64,000 bases of DNA from Ralstonia insidiosa (GTDB lineage Bacteria > Pseudomonadota > Gammaproteobacteria > Burkholderiales > Burkholderiaceae): the NCBI RefSeq assembly GCF_008801405.1, contig NZ_VZPV01000001.1:2976001-3040000 (forward strand). The letters run 5' to 3'. A program made the translations under genes and the position numbers. Under the pieces are notes generated by a model that saw only the letters and a program-made list of their open reading frames with translations, was not told the origin of the DNA and did no database searches. Below are positions 20,409 through 29,622 of the stretch, piece by piece (positions within the stretch are counted from its first letter, which is position 1; each line of letters begins with the position of its first letter).

Positions 20409-21575
20409 TCATGACTCGGCTGGCTGCTCGCTCGGTGCCGGCGGCGCCGGTGGCTGCGAGCGCTGCGCCGGAATTTTGCCGGCCTTGATGTCGTCATACC
20501 AAAGCTCGTGGTGCTCCTTGGCCCAGGCTTCGTCGACATAGCCTTCACGCATGGCGCGGTAAGCGCCCTCCATGCCGATCGTGCCCATATAGATATGACC
20601 CAGCGACATGCAGATCATGCCCACCGCCGCAATGGCGTGGATGATCTCGGCCAGCTGCATCGTGCTGCGGTAATAGTCCACGCCCGGGACGATGCGATCG
20701 AGCACCCAGCCCGAGGCCGACAGGACCAGCCCGAACAGGACCAAGCCGCCCCAGAACCAGAGCTTCTCGCCAGCATTGAAGCGATGCGACGGCGGCGCGT
20801 GACCATCGCCAAACAGGCCGCCTCCCTTCAATAGCCATTGCAGGTCGATCCCGCGCGGCAGGTTGTCACGCACCCACATCACGAAGGCCACGATGATGCT
20901 GACCGTGAACAGCGGCCCGATCAGGTTGTGCAGATTCTTCAGCACATACGTCAGCCAGCCGAACAACTGGTGCCCCATGATTGGCAGCAGGAAATGCTTG
21001 CCCCACAACATGACGATGCCCGACACGCCCAGCGTGACAAAGGAGATCGCCATGGTCCAGTGCACATAGCGCTCGGTCGGCGTGAAGCGCTCGATCTTGC
21101 GGCCGGTCGGCGTTTCCTTCAAAGGAATCGCCCCCTTCCACAGGAAGAAGCCGAGGATGACCAAGGGCACGAGCACCACCAGCCAGCCACCCCACACGGT
21201 GATGACACCGTTGCGGAACAGGCGCCATTTCTGCCCGGTGCGCTGGATCAGTACACCGGCTTCCAGACCGGGGATGCTGGCGTAATGCGCCTGGTCAGAA
21301 TTGACCTCGCGCCAGACCGGCGCGTTGTTGCCGGGCTGCGTGGTGCGTCGCGCAGTCTGGTCCTGCGCTTCCTTGGCCAGATCGCGCTTCTGCACATCAA
21401 ACACGTTCTCCGAGACGATGTTGGAGAACGGCTGCGTTGGCTGCACAGCCGGGTTGACGGGCTGCGCGTTAGTGGCTGGTGCGCTGGCCGGCTGCTGCGC
21501 GCTGGCGAGCAGCGCCGCACCGCCGAGCAGCAGCGCCATCGCAACGCACGTCAGGTGTTTCCAAGAAGTGCCCAT
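20409..21575 (-). CDS. fdhC: Formate dehydrogenase gamma subunit, cytochrome b556
   Basis: A 388-residue membrane protein. After a signal peptide and an exported segment of about 100 residues come four or five membrane helices with the histidines expected of a diheme quinone-reducing cytochrome (RYVHWTMAISFVTLGVSG, KNLHNLIGPLFTVSI, GHIYMGTIGMEGAYRAM). It would pass electrons from formate oxidation to the quinone pool. I place the start at 21575, where GGAGG lies seven bases upstream. An ATG at 21602 overlapping the lipoprotein stop is the alternative. It is the last enzymatic subunit gene in the order fdhA-fdhB-lipoprotein-fdhC. Confidence 0.92.
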   Translation of the reverse strand: MGTSWKHLTCVAMALLLGGAALLASAQQPASAPATNAQPVNPAVQPTQPFSNIVSENVFDVQKRDLAKEAQDQTARRTTQPGNNAPVWREVNSDQAHYASIPGLEAGVLIQRTGQKWRLFRNGVITVWGGWLVVLVPLVILGFFLWKGAIPLKETPTGRKIERFTPTERYVHWTMAISFVTLGVSGIVMLWGKHFLLPIMGHQLFGWLTYVLKNLHNLIGPLFTVSIIVAFVMWVRDNLPRGIDLQWLLKGGGLFGDGHAPPSHRFNAGEKLWFWGGLVLFGLVLSASGWVLDRIVPGVDYYRSTMQLAEIIHAIAAVGMICMSLGHIYMGTIGMEGAYRAMREGYVDEAWAKEHHELWYDDIKAGKIPAQRSQPPAPPAPSEQPAES

Positions 21576-21598
21576 GGACGGACCTCCGCTTGCGCGCG

Positions 21599-21835
21599 TC
21601 ATGGCGTCTTGTTGTACTCGTTCTGATACTGGCCGCGCGCGCGAATCTGGTTCTGCCAGCTCGTGCGGTCACCGGGCGTCCAGTTCTTGGCCATGAACGG
21701 GTCTCCGGGCGCGCCCGTGTAGGCGGGCGCATCGTCCTTGCGGTGCGAGGCGAAAACGCTCTGCTGTCGTTCACCGCAGCCGGCCAGCAGCGTGGCCAGC
21801 GTACTGGCGATGACAACGATTGAAGTCGTCTTCAT
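21599..21835 (-). CDS. Small lipoprotein of the formate dehydrogenase cluster
   Basis: The 78-residue product has a lipobox (TLLAGC) and a short hydrophilic mature part with DPFMAKNWTPGDRTSWQNQI. I do not recognise a characterised family. It lies between fdhB (2 bp away) and fdhC (which starts within or just after its stop), so it is translated with the enzyme. It may be a membrane-anchored assembly or stability factor on the periplasmic side, where this dehydrogenase is expected to sit. That role is inference from position only. Confidence 0.75.
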   Translation of the reverse strand: MKTTSIVVIASTLATLLAGCGERQQSVFASHRKDDAPAYTGAPGDPFMAKNWTPGDRTSWQNQIRARGQYQNEYNKTP

Positions 21836-21837
21836 GG

Positions 21838-22509
21838 CTAGTACGCTCCCGAAGTGGACGTATCCGGTTTGGCCGGTGCCCCCTGCGCTGGGGCTGCGGG
21901 TGCAGCCTGCGCGCTCTTGCCAGCGCCGCCATAGGCGGTTCCCCACCCGAACAGGTCCGCGCCCTTCCCCCGCTTCATCACACGGTTACGCAAGATGTCG
22001 GAAATCACATCGCCGTCGCCGCCGAGCAGCGCCTTGGTCGAGCACATCTCCGCGCACAGCGGGAGCTTGCCTTCGGCCAGGCGGTTGCGGCCGTACTTCT
22101 CGAACTCTTCTTCGCTACCGTTTTTCTCGGGGCCACCCGAGCAGAACGTGCACTTGTCCATCTTGCCGCGCACGCCGAAGGTGCCCTGGCTCGGGAACTG
22201 CGGCGCGCCGAACGGGCACGCATACGAGCAGTAACCGCATCCGATGCAGACGTCCTTGTCGTGCAGCACCACGCCGTCTTCGGTGCGATAGAAGCAGTCG
22301 ACGGGGCAGACCGCCATGCACGGCGCGTCGGAGCAATGCATGCACGCCACGGAGATGGATTTCTCCGCGCCGATCATGCCGTCGTTGATGGTGACCACGC
22401 GGCGCCGGTTCACGCCCCAGGGCACCTCGTTTTCGTTCTTGCAGGCCGTGGCGCAGGCGTTGCATTCGATGCAGCGCTCGCTGTCACAGATGAATTTCAT
22501 GCGTGCCAT
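21838..22509 (-). CDS. fdhB: Formate dehydrogenase beta subunit, four [4Fe-4S] ferredoxin
   Basis: The 223-residue electron-transfer subunit has four cysteine clusters: CDSERCIECNACATACKNEN, CMHCSDAPCMAVCP, CIGCGYCSYACPFGAP, and CTFCSGG paired with LCAEMCSTKAL. These hold the iron-sulfur centres between the molybdenum site of FdhA and the heme of FdhC. The C terminus (about residues 185-223) is a Pro/Ala-rich tail without a membrane anchor, unlike FdnH/FdoH, so membrane attachment must come through FdhC. It follows fdhA by 16 bp. Confidence 0.95.
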   Translation of the reverse strand: MARMKFICDSERCIECNACATACKNENEVPWGVNRRRVVTINDGMIGAEKSISVACMHCSDAPCMAVCPVDCFYRTEDGVVLHDKDVCIGCGYCSYACPFGAPQFPSQGTFGVRGKMDKCTFCSGGPEKNGSEEEFEKYGRNRLAEGKLPLCAEMCSTKALLGGDGDVISDILRNRVMKRGKGADLFGWGTAYGGAGKSAQAAPAAPAQGAPAKPDTSTSGAY

Positions 22510-22525
22510 GTTGATCTCCCCGTCC

Positions 22526-25500
22526 TTATGCGAACCGCTCGATCTGGCAGACCGTCGTTTTCGTTTCCTGCATCATCGTCACCGCGTCGTAGCCGTAGGT
22601 GGTGGCCGTGTTGATGGCCTCGCCACGCACGATCGGGTGGGCGCCTTCGGGGTAATAGTCGAGCAGGTCCTTGCCCTGCCACCAGCCCGAGAAGTGGAAC
22701 GGGATAAAGGCGTGGTCGACACCCACGCGCTCCGTCACCAGCGCGCGCACCTTGATCTGGGCGCCGGTCGGCGTCTTGACCCAGACGAAGTCGTTGTGAC
22801 GGATGCCCCGGTCGGCCGCGGCCTTCGGGTTGATCTCGACAAAGTTCTCTTGCTGCAGCTCGGCCAGCCACGGGTTGGAGCGCGTTTCCTCACCGCCACC
22901 CTCGTACTCCACCAGGCGGCCGGACGTGAGGATGATCGGGAATTTCTCGTAGACCTTGTTCTCGATATTGCGCTGCTGCACCGTCTTGTACAGCGTCGGC
23001 AGGCGCCAGAAGGCCTTCTTGTCGTCGTGCGTCGGGTACTTGGCGACCATGTCGGGCCGCGTGGAATACAACGGCTCACGGTGCTGCGGAATCGCATCGG
23101 GGAAGTTCCACACGATGGCGCGCGCCTTGGCGTTGCCGAACGGATGGCAACCGTGCTTCATCGCCACGCGCTGGATGCCGCCCGAGAGATCGGTCTTCCA
23201 GTTCTTGCCTTCGGCGGCGGTCTTTTCAGCGGCGGTCAGGTCATCCCACCAGCCGAGCTTCTTGAGGAACACGTGGTCGAACTCGGGGTAGCCGGTGGTC
23301 AGATCTGAGCCCAGCGAGAATGAACCGTCTTCCGCCAGCAGGTTGACGCCGTCGCGCTCCACGCCAAAGTTGGCGCGGAAGTTGCCGCCGCCGTCCATCA
23401 CATGCTTGCTGGTGTCGTACAGGTTGGGCGAGCCAGGGTGCTTGAGCTCCGGGGTGCCGTAGCACGGCCACGGCAGGCCGAAATAATCCCCAGTGAGGTC
23501 GTAGCCGGTTTCCGGGTCCTTGCCGCCCTTGCAGCGCAGCGTGCGCACATCAAACAGATGCATGTTGCGCATGTGGGCCTTCAGGCGTTCCGGCGATTGA
23601 CCGGTGTAGCCAATCGTCCAGTTGCCGCGGTTGATCTCGCGCAGCAGCGACTCGATCTCCGGCTCGCGCCACGTCATGCCTGCGCGCTTGTACTCGGTGA
23701 TCTTGCAGCCCTTGCTCAGCTCCTTGCCAAAGCCAAGGCGATCGGCAAAGGCCTGCATGATGACGTGGTCCGGCTGCGATTCGAACAGCGGCTCGATCAC
23801 CTTCTCGCGCCATTGCAGCGAGCGGTTGGACGCCGTGCACGAGCCCGACGTTTCGAACTGCGTGGCCGCCGGCAGCAGGTAGACGGCGCGATTCGGATTC
23901 GGCGGTGAGCCATCAGCGGACGGCATGTTCGCCATCGCCGCCGTGGCCGACGGATACGGGTCAATCACCACCAGCAGATCGATCTTGTCGAGCGCGCGCT
24001 TGATGTCCAGCCCGCGCGTCTGCGAATTCGGTGCGTGGCCCCAGTAGAAGACGGCGCGGACGTTGTTGTCCTGGTCGATCAGGTCATTCTTCTCCAGCAC
24101 AGCGTCCGCCCAGCGCGAGACGGTGGTGCCGGATTTTTCCATCATCTCCTGCGAGGCGAAGCGGCCCTTGATCCAGTCGTAGTCGACATCCCACACCTTG
24201 GCGAAGTGCTTCCACGCGCCGGTGGCCAGGCCGTAGTAGCCCGGCAGCGAATCGGGGTTCGGACCAACGTCCGTCGCGCCCTGCACGTTGTCGTGACCGC
24301 GGAAGATATTGGCGCCGCCACCCGACTTGCCGATATTGCCCAGCGCCAATTGCACGATGCACGATGCACGCACGATGGCGTTGCCAATGGTGTGCTGCGT
24401 CTGGCCCATGCACCACACCAGCGTGCTCGGGCGGTTCATCGCCATCATCTCGGCGACCTTGTGCACTTGCGCCTCGGGCACGCCGCACACCTCTTCGACC
24501 TTGTCCGGCGTCCACTTGGCGAGCACTTCCTCGCGCACCTTGTCCATGCCGTAGACGCGGTCGTGGATGTACTGCTTGTCTTCCCAGCCGTTCTTGAAGA
24601 TGTGATACAGCACGCCGAACAGGAACGCGATGTCGGTGCCCGAGCGGATGCGCACGTACTCATCGGATTTGGCCGCCGTGCGCGTGTAGCGCGGGTCGAC
24701 CACAATGACCTTGCAGCCCGTTTCCTTGGCATGCAGCAAATGCAGCATCGACACCGGGTGTGCCTCCGCCGCGTTCGAGCCGATGTACAACGCGCACTTG
24801 GCGTTCTGCATGTCGTTGTACGAATTCGTCATCGCGCCGTAGCCCCACGTGTTGGCCACGCCGGCCACGGTGGTGCTGTGGCAGATGCGCGCCTGGTGGT
24901 CGCAATTGTTGGTGCCGAAGAACGACACCCATTTGCGCAGCAGATACGCCTGCTCGTTGCTGTGCTTGGATGACCCGACGAAGAAGAACGAGTCCGGCCC
25001 CGTCTCCTGGCGAATCGTCTGCATCTTGGCGACGATCTCGTTGAGCGCCTGCTCCCAACTGATGCGCTGGTAGCGCCCGTCGACGAGCTTCATCGGCGTC
25101 TTGAGGCGGTATTCACCGTGGCCGTGCTCGCGCAGGGCCGCGCCCTTGGCACAGTGCGCGCCGAGGTTGATCGGCGAATCGAACACCGGCTCCTGGCGTA
25201 CCCACACGCCGTTCTGCACCACGGCATCCACCGAGCAGCCAACCGAGCAGTGTGAGCACACGGTACGGCGCACGACGATGTCGCCCTTCCCTTCCGCGGC
25301 CTGGGCCTCGCCCACCACCGATTTTTTCACCAGCGAGAGCTGCGTGGCTTCCAGCCCCGCACCCACGCCAATGCCGGAGCGTTTGAGGAAGGTGCGGCGG
25401 TCCATGGTCGGCAACGCGCCGGCCAGGCTGCGCGCCAGGCTACCGGCGAGCGACGCTGCGCCCTGGCGGCGAGTAGGGCCAGATTGGGAAGCAGTCTTGG

Positions 25501-25534
25501 TGTCCTGTACCGCCGGTTTGCGGGTCAGAAGCAT
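22526..25534 (-). CDS. fdhA: Formate dehydrogenase alpha subunit, molybdopterin- and [4Fe-4S]-containing, cysteine form
   Basis: A 1002-residue catalytic subunit oxidising formate to CO2. A Tat signal (DRRTFLKRSGIGVG, about residues 45-58) sends it to the periplasm folded. Cysteines 93, 96, 100 and 128 (TVCSHCSVGCSV, GAHCAKG) bind the [4Fe-4S] cluster. The molybdenum ligand is Cys218 in QARICHSTTVAGVANTWG, where Escherichia coli FdnG has selenocysteine; no in-frame TGA is involved. I chose the ATG at 25534, which has AGGTGA upstream; a GTG three codons earlier is the alternative. Cofactor loading would need FdhD and the TorD-like chaperone, both encoded nearby. Confidence 0.96.
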   Translation of the reverse strand: MLLTRKPAVQDTKTASQSGPTRRQGAASLAGSLARSLAGALPTMDRRTFLKRSGIGVGAGLEATQLSLVKKSVVGEAQAAEGKGDIVVRRTVCSHCSVGCSVDAVVQNGVWVRQEPVFDSPINLGAHCAKGAALREHGHGEYRLKTPMKLVDGRYQRISWEQALNEIVAKMQTIRQETGPDSFFFVGSSKHSNEQAYLLRKWVSFFGTNNCDHQARICHSTTVAGVANTWGYGAMTNSYNDMQNAKCALYIGSNAAEAHPVSMLHLLHAKETGCKVIVVDPRYTRTAAKSDEYVRIRSGTDIAFLFGVLYHIFKNGWEDKQYIHDRVYGMDKVREEVLAKWTPDKVEEVCGVPEAQVHKVAEMMAMNRPSTLVWCMGQTQHTIGNAIVRASCIVQLALGNIGKSGGGANIFRGHDNVQGATDVGPNPDSLPGYYGLATGAWKHFAKVWDVDYDWIKGRFASQEMMEKSGTTVSRWADAVLEKNDLIDQDNNVRAVFYWGHAPNSQTRGLDIKRALDKIDLLVVIDPYPSATAAMANMPSADGSPPNPNRAVYLLPAATQFETSGSCTASNRSLQWREKVIEPLFESQPDHVIMQAFADRLGFGKELSKGCKITEYKRAGMTWREPEIESLLREINRGNWTIGYTGQSPERLKAHMRNMHLFDVRTLRCKGGKDPETGYDLTGDYFGLPWPCYGTPELKHPGSPNLYDTSKHVMDGGGNFRANFGVERDGVNLLAEDGSFSLGSDLTTGYPEFDHVFLKKLGWWDDLTAAEKTAAEGKNWKTDLSGGIQRVAMKHGCHPFGNAKARAIVWNFPDAIPQHREPLYSTRPDMVAKYPTHDDKKAFWRLPTLYKTVQQRNIENKVYEKFPIILTSGRLVEYEGGGEETRSNPWLAELQQENFVEINPKAAADRGIRHNDFVWVKTPTGAQIKVRALVTERVGVDHAFIPFHFSGWWQGKDLLDYYPEGAHPIVRGEAINTATTYGYDAVTMMQETKTTVCQIERFA

Positions 25535-25604
25535 AGGGGTCACCTAAAGATGTGGGGTGCGTGCAATGACAACAGCGGGGCAAACGGGAGCGAACGCGCC
25601 CGTG

Positions 25605-25865
25605 TCAGATCCACGTTGTCTTGTAGTACTTGCGGATGTGCTCGCTCAGGCGGTAGCCCGTCGCGCCATCGTCAGCGGGTTCGGCCTGCGGCGTTGCCGA
25701 GGCGATGGGCGCGTGCGCCAGGTGGTTTGCCGTGGCGGCGGTGCCGGCAGCAGCAGCGGCGACGGCAGCGCCCATCAGAAAACGGCGGCGTGTCGGCGCA
25801 TTGTCAGCGGACTCCACGGAATCTGCTTGCGGACGGGCGTGAGGGACAGTGTTCGGACCTGGCAT
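25605..25865 (-). CDS. Small Tat-signal protein of formate dehydrogenase loci
   Basis: The 86-residue product carries an atypically late Tat motif (TRRRFLMGAAVAAAAAG, about residues 25-41) and a short C-terminal part ending RLSEHIRKYYKTTWI. This is the pattern of the formate-dehydrogenase-region Tat-target family, found beside fdhA in many proteobacteria with unknown function. It lies about 70 bp upstream of fdhA and its GGGGAG Shine-Dalgarno is clear. It is the first gene of the second transcription unit of the cluster. It may be a small periplasmic subunit or an assembly partner. Confidence 0.85.
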   Translation of the reverse strand: MPGPNTVPHARPQADSVESADNAPTRRRFLMGAAVAAAAAGTAATANHLAHAPIASATPQAEPADDGATGYRLSEHIRKYYKTTWI

Positions 25866-26021
25866 GTCGATGCTCCCCGGTTTCGGGAAACCGATGATCG
25901 AATCTAATAGGAATTATCCGACATATTTTAGAAGCAACTGTCGGGGAAAACCATGCCTGACACCCTCACCGGCTGAGTTTTCTTAGGATTTTGCGACGAT
26001 TTCTTTCAATCAGCACAAATT

Positions 26022-26053
26022 AAACCGCCCCGCCATGACATGGGCGGGGCCTT
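26022..26053 (-). terminator. Probable terminator after the TorD-like chaperone gene
   Basis: GCCCCGCC and GGCGGGGC (26027-26034 and 26043-26050) form an 8-bp GC stem. On the minus strand it is followed by GGTTTAATTTG, an imperfect T tract. It would separate the upstream accessory genes from the structural fdh genes. The remaining 150 bp to the Tat-protein gene are AT-richer and probably hold that unit's promoter; I could not fix its elements. Confidence 0.5.
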
Positions 26054-26099
26054 GCTCTTGGCAGTGTGCTTATTTCTTAGGCAAGCATCCGGCGTGCAG

Positions 26100-26771
26100 T
26101 CACGACAGTTCGAGCGCGAGCCGCTCGACTTCAAAAAACGCTTTGGCCAAACCCGCCGCATCGGCATAAAAGCGGGCACGTGGATGCTGCAACACAGCAT
26201 CGCAAGCGGTGTCGACCCATGACGCCAGATGACGCTGGAAGAAGGCGCGCTGCTCCTCCACATGGGCAATGGCCGCATCGTCGCCGGCAATCAGATAACG
26301 CATGACCTCGCACAGGGTCGCGAGGTGGTCTTCGGTTTCGGTGATGCCTTCGGCGCGCTCTAAGCCGTAGCGGCGCAGATCATCGCGCAGTACCACCAGC
26401 GGCTTCTCGTTGAGGAAGCCCGCCTGGTAGTACGAGCCGTACAGGAACACCTCCGGCTTGCCAACGCCGATGAACAGCTCGGTGTATTCGTCATCAGCCT
26501 GCGCCGCGGTGGTCTGGCCGGCACGCGCGACCAGGCGGCGCCAGGCCTGCGTGAGCGCGCTGCTGGCGGCGGCTTGCGCATCGGCCGGGTCGGCGTCGTT
26601 CTCGCTGGCGGGCTCCAGTGGCGCTGCCGCAATCCGTTGCAGCAAGTCTGCGGCCGGCGCGTGGAAGAACAGCGTCGCCAGCAAACCATAGAGGTCTGCG
26701 CGAGCGAGATCCTCCGCACTGTCGGTGGGCGTGGCGGCGCGTTGGAATTGCAGAGGCTGGGCGTCGGTCAT
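26100..26771 (-). CDS. TorD-family formate dehydrogenase maturation chaperone
   Basis: A 223-residue, all-helical cytoplasmic protein. The sequence ADLYGLLATLFFHAP near the N terminus and EYTELFIGVGKPEVFLYGSYYQAGFLNEKPL in two parts around residues 94-124 match the TorD/DmsD family. These chaperones hold molybdoenzyme precursors and their Tat signals until cofactor insertion is complete. Given the position upstream of fdhA, its client is almost certainly FdhA and perhaps the small Tat protein. No strong Shine-Dalgarno is visible. It lies 36 bp downstream of the poly-ferredoxin gene. Confidence 0.88.
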   Translation of the reverse strand: MTDAQPLQFQRAATPTDSAEDLARADLYGLLATLFFHAPAADLLQRIAAAPLEPASENDADPADAQAAASSALTQAWRRLVARAGQTTAAQADDEYTELFIGVGKPEVFLYGSYYQAGFLNEKPLVVLRDDLRRYGLERAEGITETEDHLATLCEVMRYLIAGDDAAIAHVEEQRAFFQRHLASWVDTACDAVLQHPRARFYADAAGLAKAFFEVERLALELS

Positions 26772-26807
26772 GGGAAACGGAAACGGGATCGGGAGTTCGC
26801 TCTTTCT

Positions 26808-28967
26808 TCAGTGGGTGGTGCCCGGACGTTCGCCGCGCTCCATCATGTCGATCACGCGGCAGTCGCCGCACATCTTCAGGCGCTCAGCAGCCGCGCCAGA
26901 AAACGCCGGATGCGCACCGAGCTTAGCCAGCATCGTGGTCACCATCTGTGCAGTGCCGAACGGCTTGCCGCAGCGGATGCAGTGAAACGGCTGCGTCTCG
27001 TTCAGCGTGACAGGCTGGCGCGCCTCGGCCGACAGGTTCAGGCGCGGTACGAGCGCGATGGCATCTTCAGGGCACGTGGTTTCGCACAGGCCGCATTGCA
27101 CGCAGTTGCGTTCGATCATGGCCAGCACTGGCCGCTCGGCCTGGTCGCGCAACGCCTGCGAGGGGCATGCCCCGACGCAGGCCATGCACAGCGTGCAGCG
27201 CTCACGGTCCACGGTGATGGCGCCAAACGGTGCGCCGGCCGGCAGCGGAATCACAGCCTCGGTCGCCTTGGCATGGCGTGCAAGGTGGTCGAGCGCGAAA
27301 TCGAGCGTCTCACGCTTGGCGGCAGCCACGGCGAATGTCGCGGCGGGCATGTCACGGCGGAATCCGCGCAGCGGGCCGGATACGTCGGGCGCATTCAAGC
27401 GCGCATCGAGCGCGGCTGGGTCGGCAACATCGATCGGCACAACGCTCGATGCATCGGCTGGCTCGCCCAAGCCTTGCAGTACAGCCTGCGCCACTGCGAC
27501 CTGCTCGGCGAGCATCGCCCGGTACTGCGGCGCGTCGTCTTCCGTCAGCAGAATGGCGATACGCGCGGCGCCATAGGCAAGCGCCGAGAGCCACACCTCC
27601 AGCCCCGTCGACGCCGCATGGAACACCTCGACGGGCAGCACATTCACGGGCACGCCCTGCGCCTTGCCGGTACGTGCGGCACGGCCCAGTTGCTCGATCA
27701 GTGCGCGGCCACGCTCACCGTTGTGCAGCAGAACCACCGCATCGCGCCCACCTGCCGATGCGTAGGTGTTCAGCAGCGCCTTGAGTTTGCGACCCTGGTA
27801 CGGTGCGCTCGGGTACGCATAGGTGATCGCGCCGGTCGGGCACGCCGTCGTGCAGGCACCGCAGCCGACGCACAGGTTGGGCGTGACATGCACGCTGCCG
27901 CGTCCGTCCTTCCATTGCGACGAGATCGCCGACGCGGAGCACACCTGCACGCACGCATCGCAACCCACTTGGCCGTTACGCCCGTGCGCGCAAATCGATT
28001 CCTTGTACTGGAAGAACTTCGGCTTCTCGAACTCGCCCACCATTTGCAGCAGTGCGAGCGATGCCGTCAATTGACGGCCCGCATCAGCACCTGCGTGGAA
28101 GTAGCCTTGCGGTGGCTGATGCTGGGCAAAGGCCGGTGCGTCGTTCAGGTCGAAGATCAGGTCGAACTGGCCGGACAGTGTTTGCGGTGCGTCCACACGC
28201 CCGAAGTCGATCGCCATGGCCTCACCACAGGCCTTTACACAGTCGCGGTGGTCGCGGCACAGATCGAGGTCGATCTGGTAGAGCGCGTCGATCGCGTTTT
28301 CCGGACACACGTCGATGCAGGCGTTGCAGTGCGTACATCGGTCTAGGTCGATCGGATTGCGGTTGCGCCACTGCACGTCGAAGGCGCCAAGCCAGCCCTT
28401 GACCCCTGCCAGTTCGCCAGCGTGGACGGGCCAGCGACGTTCCATCGGCGGCGAAAGCGGGCCCACAGATCGATCGCGCCCGGTGGCAAGCACCGTCACG
28501 CTCAACTGATCGGCCAGGCGCTCAGCCCACGGCATGACCCGCTCGGCGGGGCCGACGATCAGCAGGTTGCCCTCGGAGCGGTAATCGACCACGGGCACCG
28601 GGTCTGGCGCAGGCAACCCGGCCACCGCAAGCAGCGCCGCCGTCTTCGCGTGGAAGCCGCGCGAATCGCGTTTGGCACCCGCTGACCACCCGCCCGTCTC
28701 GCGCACGTTGACGAAATGGATCGGCGCGGTCACACCTTCGTGCTGCGCGGCCACTTCGGCAAACAGCGCCTTCTCTTGCGTACAGGCGACGATCACGTCT
28801 TCCGTGCCGTCCAGCGCCTGCGTGAAGGCGCCGATCTCACGACGGCACAGCAGATGGTGCGTCTTGCCGGGCGCATCGATGGCGGCGTCGGACGCGCGCA
28901 GGGCGTCGCTCACCGTATCGGCGTCGAGCGGCATGGTGTGATTGCAACTGCAGACCAGCGTGGGCAT
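26808..28967 (-). CDS. Large multi-cluster 4Fe-4S ferredoxin of the formate dehydrogenase cluster
   Basis: The 719-residue protein has CxxCxxCxxxCP clusters in four places: CTHCNACIDVCPENAID (about 212-228), CVGCGACTTACPTGAI (about 362-377), CTLCMACVGACPSQAL (about 580-595) and CVQCGLCETTCPEDAI (about 610-625). There are also CDACVQVCSAS and a C-terminal CIRCGKPFGTAQ / MCGDCR pair that could bind iron or zinc. There is no signal peptide, so it is cytoplasmic. It is conserved next to fdhA in Burkholderiales; the partner it reduces is unknown. It may supply electrons during cofactor or cluster assembly, which is inference. Confidence 0.88.
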   Translation of the reverse strand: MPTLVCSCNHTMPLDADTVSDALRASDAAIDAPGKTHHLLCRREIGAFTQALDGTEDVIVACTQEKALFAEVAAQHEGVTAPIHFVNVRETGGWSAGAKRDSRGFHAKTAALLAVAGLPAPDPVPVVDYRSEGNLLIVGPAERVMPWAERLADQLSVTVLATGRDRSVGPLSPPMERRWPVHAGELAGVKGWLGAFDVQWRNRNPIDLDRCTHCNACIDVCPENAIDALYQIDLDLCRDHRDCVKACGEAMAIDFGRVDAPQTLSGQFDLIFDLNDAPAFAQHQPPQGYFHAGADAGRQLTASLALLQMVGEFEKPKFFQYKESICAHGRNGQVGCDACVQVCSASAISSQWKDGRGSVHVTPNLCVGCGACTTACPTGAITYAYPSAPYQGRKLKALLNTYASAGGRDAVVLLHNGERGRALIEQLGRAARTGKAQGVPVNVLPVEVFHAASTGLEVWLSALAYGAARIAILLTEDDAPQYRAMLAEQVAVAQAVLQGLGEPADASSVVPIDVADPAALDARLNAPDVSGPLRGFRRDMPAATFAVAAAKRETLDFALDHLARHAKATEAVIPLPAGAPFGAITVDRERCTLCMACVGACPSQALRDQAERPVLAMIERNCVQCGLCETTCPEDAIALVPRLNLSAEARQPVTLNETQPFHCIRCGKPFGTAQMVTTMLAKLGAHPAFSGAAAERLKMCGDCRVIDMMERGERPGTTH

Positions 28968-29050
28968 GAATTTGTGCGTATGCGCCCGCGTCTGATGCGC
29001 AGGCTATGGGGACATGGCCGTACGGTCTTCTGCCGCACGGTCCTCTTTTT

Positions 29051-29611
29051 TTATTCTACGGACGGTGGCTTAGCGCCGCCATGCGGGCTTGCCAGGGCGG
29101 GGTCGTCAGCGATGGGCGACTCGACGGGTTCAGGCGGCGTCTCGCCTGTCACGGTGGGTGCAGCATCCGATACAGGTTCGATTCCTGTCGGCGGGCTCAC
29201 CTCCTCATCCAGGGGCTCGAACAGCCTCAACTCCGCCGTGTGACGCAGTTCGCGCAGCATCTCGGGCGGAATTGGATCGGGCTGCGAGTAATCGTCGATG
29301 TAAGTGTCGAGCCCGTCCATCACGTTGAAGTGCGGATCGGCGAAGAGCTTCTTGAGCGCAGCGCGCTTGACGGCGTCGTCCACACCACGCGCGACAAAAG
29401 GAGAGAAATCGTCGGCAGGTGTGAGCTTCGCGGCGTCTTCGAGCGTCAGTGGTGGTGGCGCGTCAGGCGCAGGCTCGGCTGGCACCGGCTCGTGCGCTAC
29501 AGCCGGCGCAGATACCACCTCGGCAGGCGGCGCGGCCTCCGGCTCGGGCTCGCCGCGCCGTTCCGCCGTCTTGCGGCGCGACCAGCGTGACAGGAAAGAC
29601 TCGTCGTTCAC
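29051..29611 (-). CDS. DUF3306 protein of the formate dehydrogenase cluster
   Basis: The 186-residue protein begins MNDESFLSRWSRRKTAER, the hallmark start of DUF3306. A Pro/Glu/Ala-rich linker follows, then a conserved core (LTPADDFSPFVARGVDDAVK, KKLFADPHFNVMDGLDTYID). The C-terminal tail is acidic and likely disordered. It has no signal, metal motif or known enzyme fold. DUF3306 always travels with DUF3305 and formate dehydrogenase genes, so a role in assembly or regulation of the enzyme is likely but unproven. It lies 11 bp downstream of the DUF3305 gene. Confidence 0.85.
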   Translation of the reverse strand: MNDESFLSRWSRRKTAERRGEPEPEAAPPAEVVSAPAVAHEPVPAEPAPDAPPPLTLEDAAKLTPADDFSPFVARGVDDAVKRAALKKLFADPHFNVMDGLDTYIDDYSQPDPIPPEMLRELRHTAELRLFEPLDEEVSPPTGIEPVSDAAPTVTGETPPEPVESPIADDPALASPHGGAKPPSVE

Positions 29612-29622
29612 GGCAGCCTCGC

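Noticed and set aside
22526..25534. Possible selenocysteine formate dehydrogenase
   Set aside because: The molybdenum-ligand position (ARICHS) is an ordinary cysteine codon and no in-frame TGA interrupts the gene.
28990..29045. Hairpin CCGTACGG / CCGCACGG followed by a T tract on the plus strand as a terminator
   Set aside because: The stem has an internal mismatch and there is no plus-strand gene to terminate.
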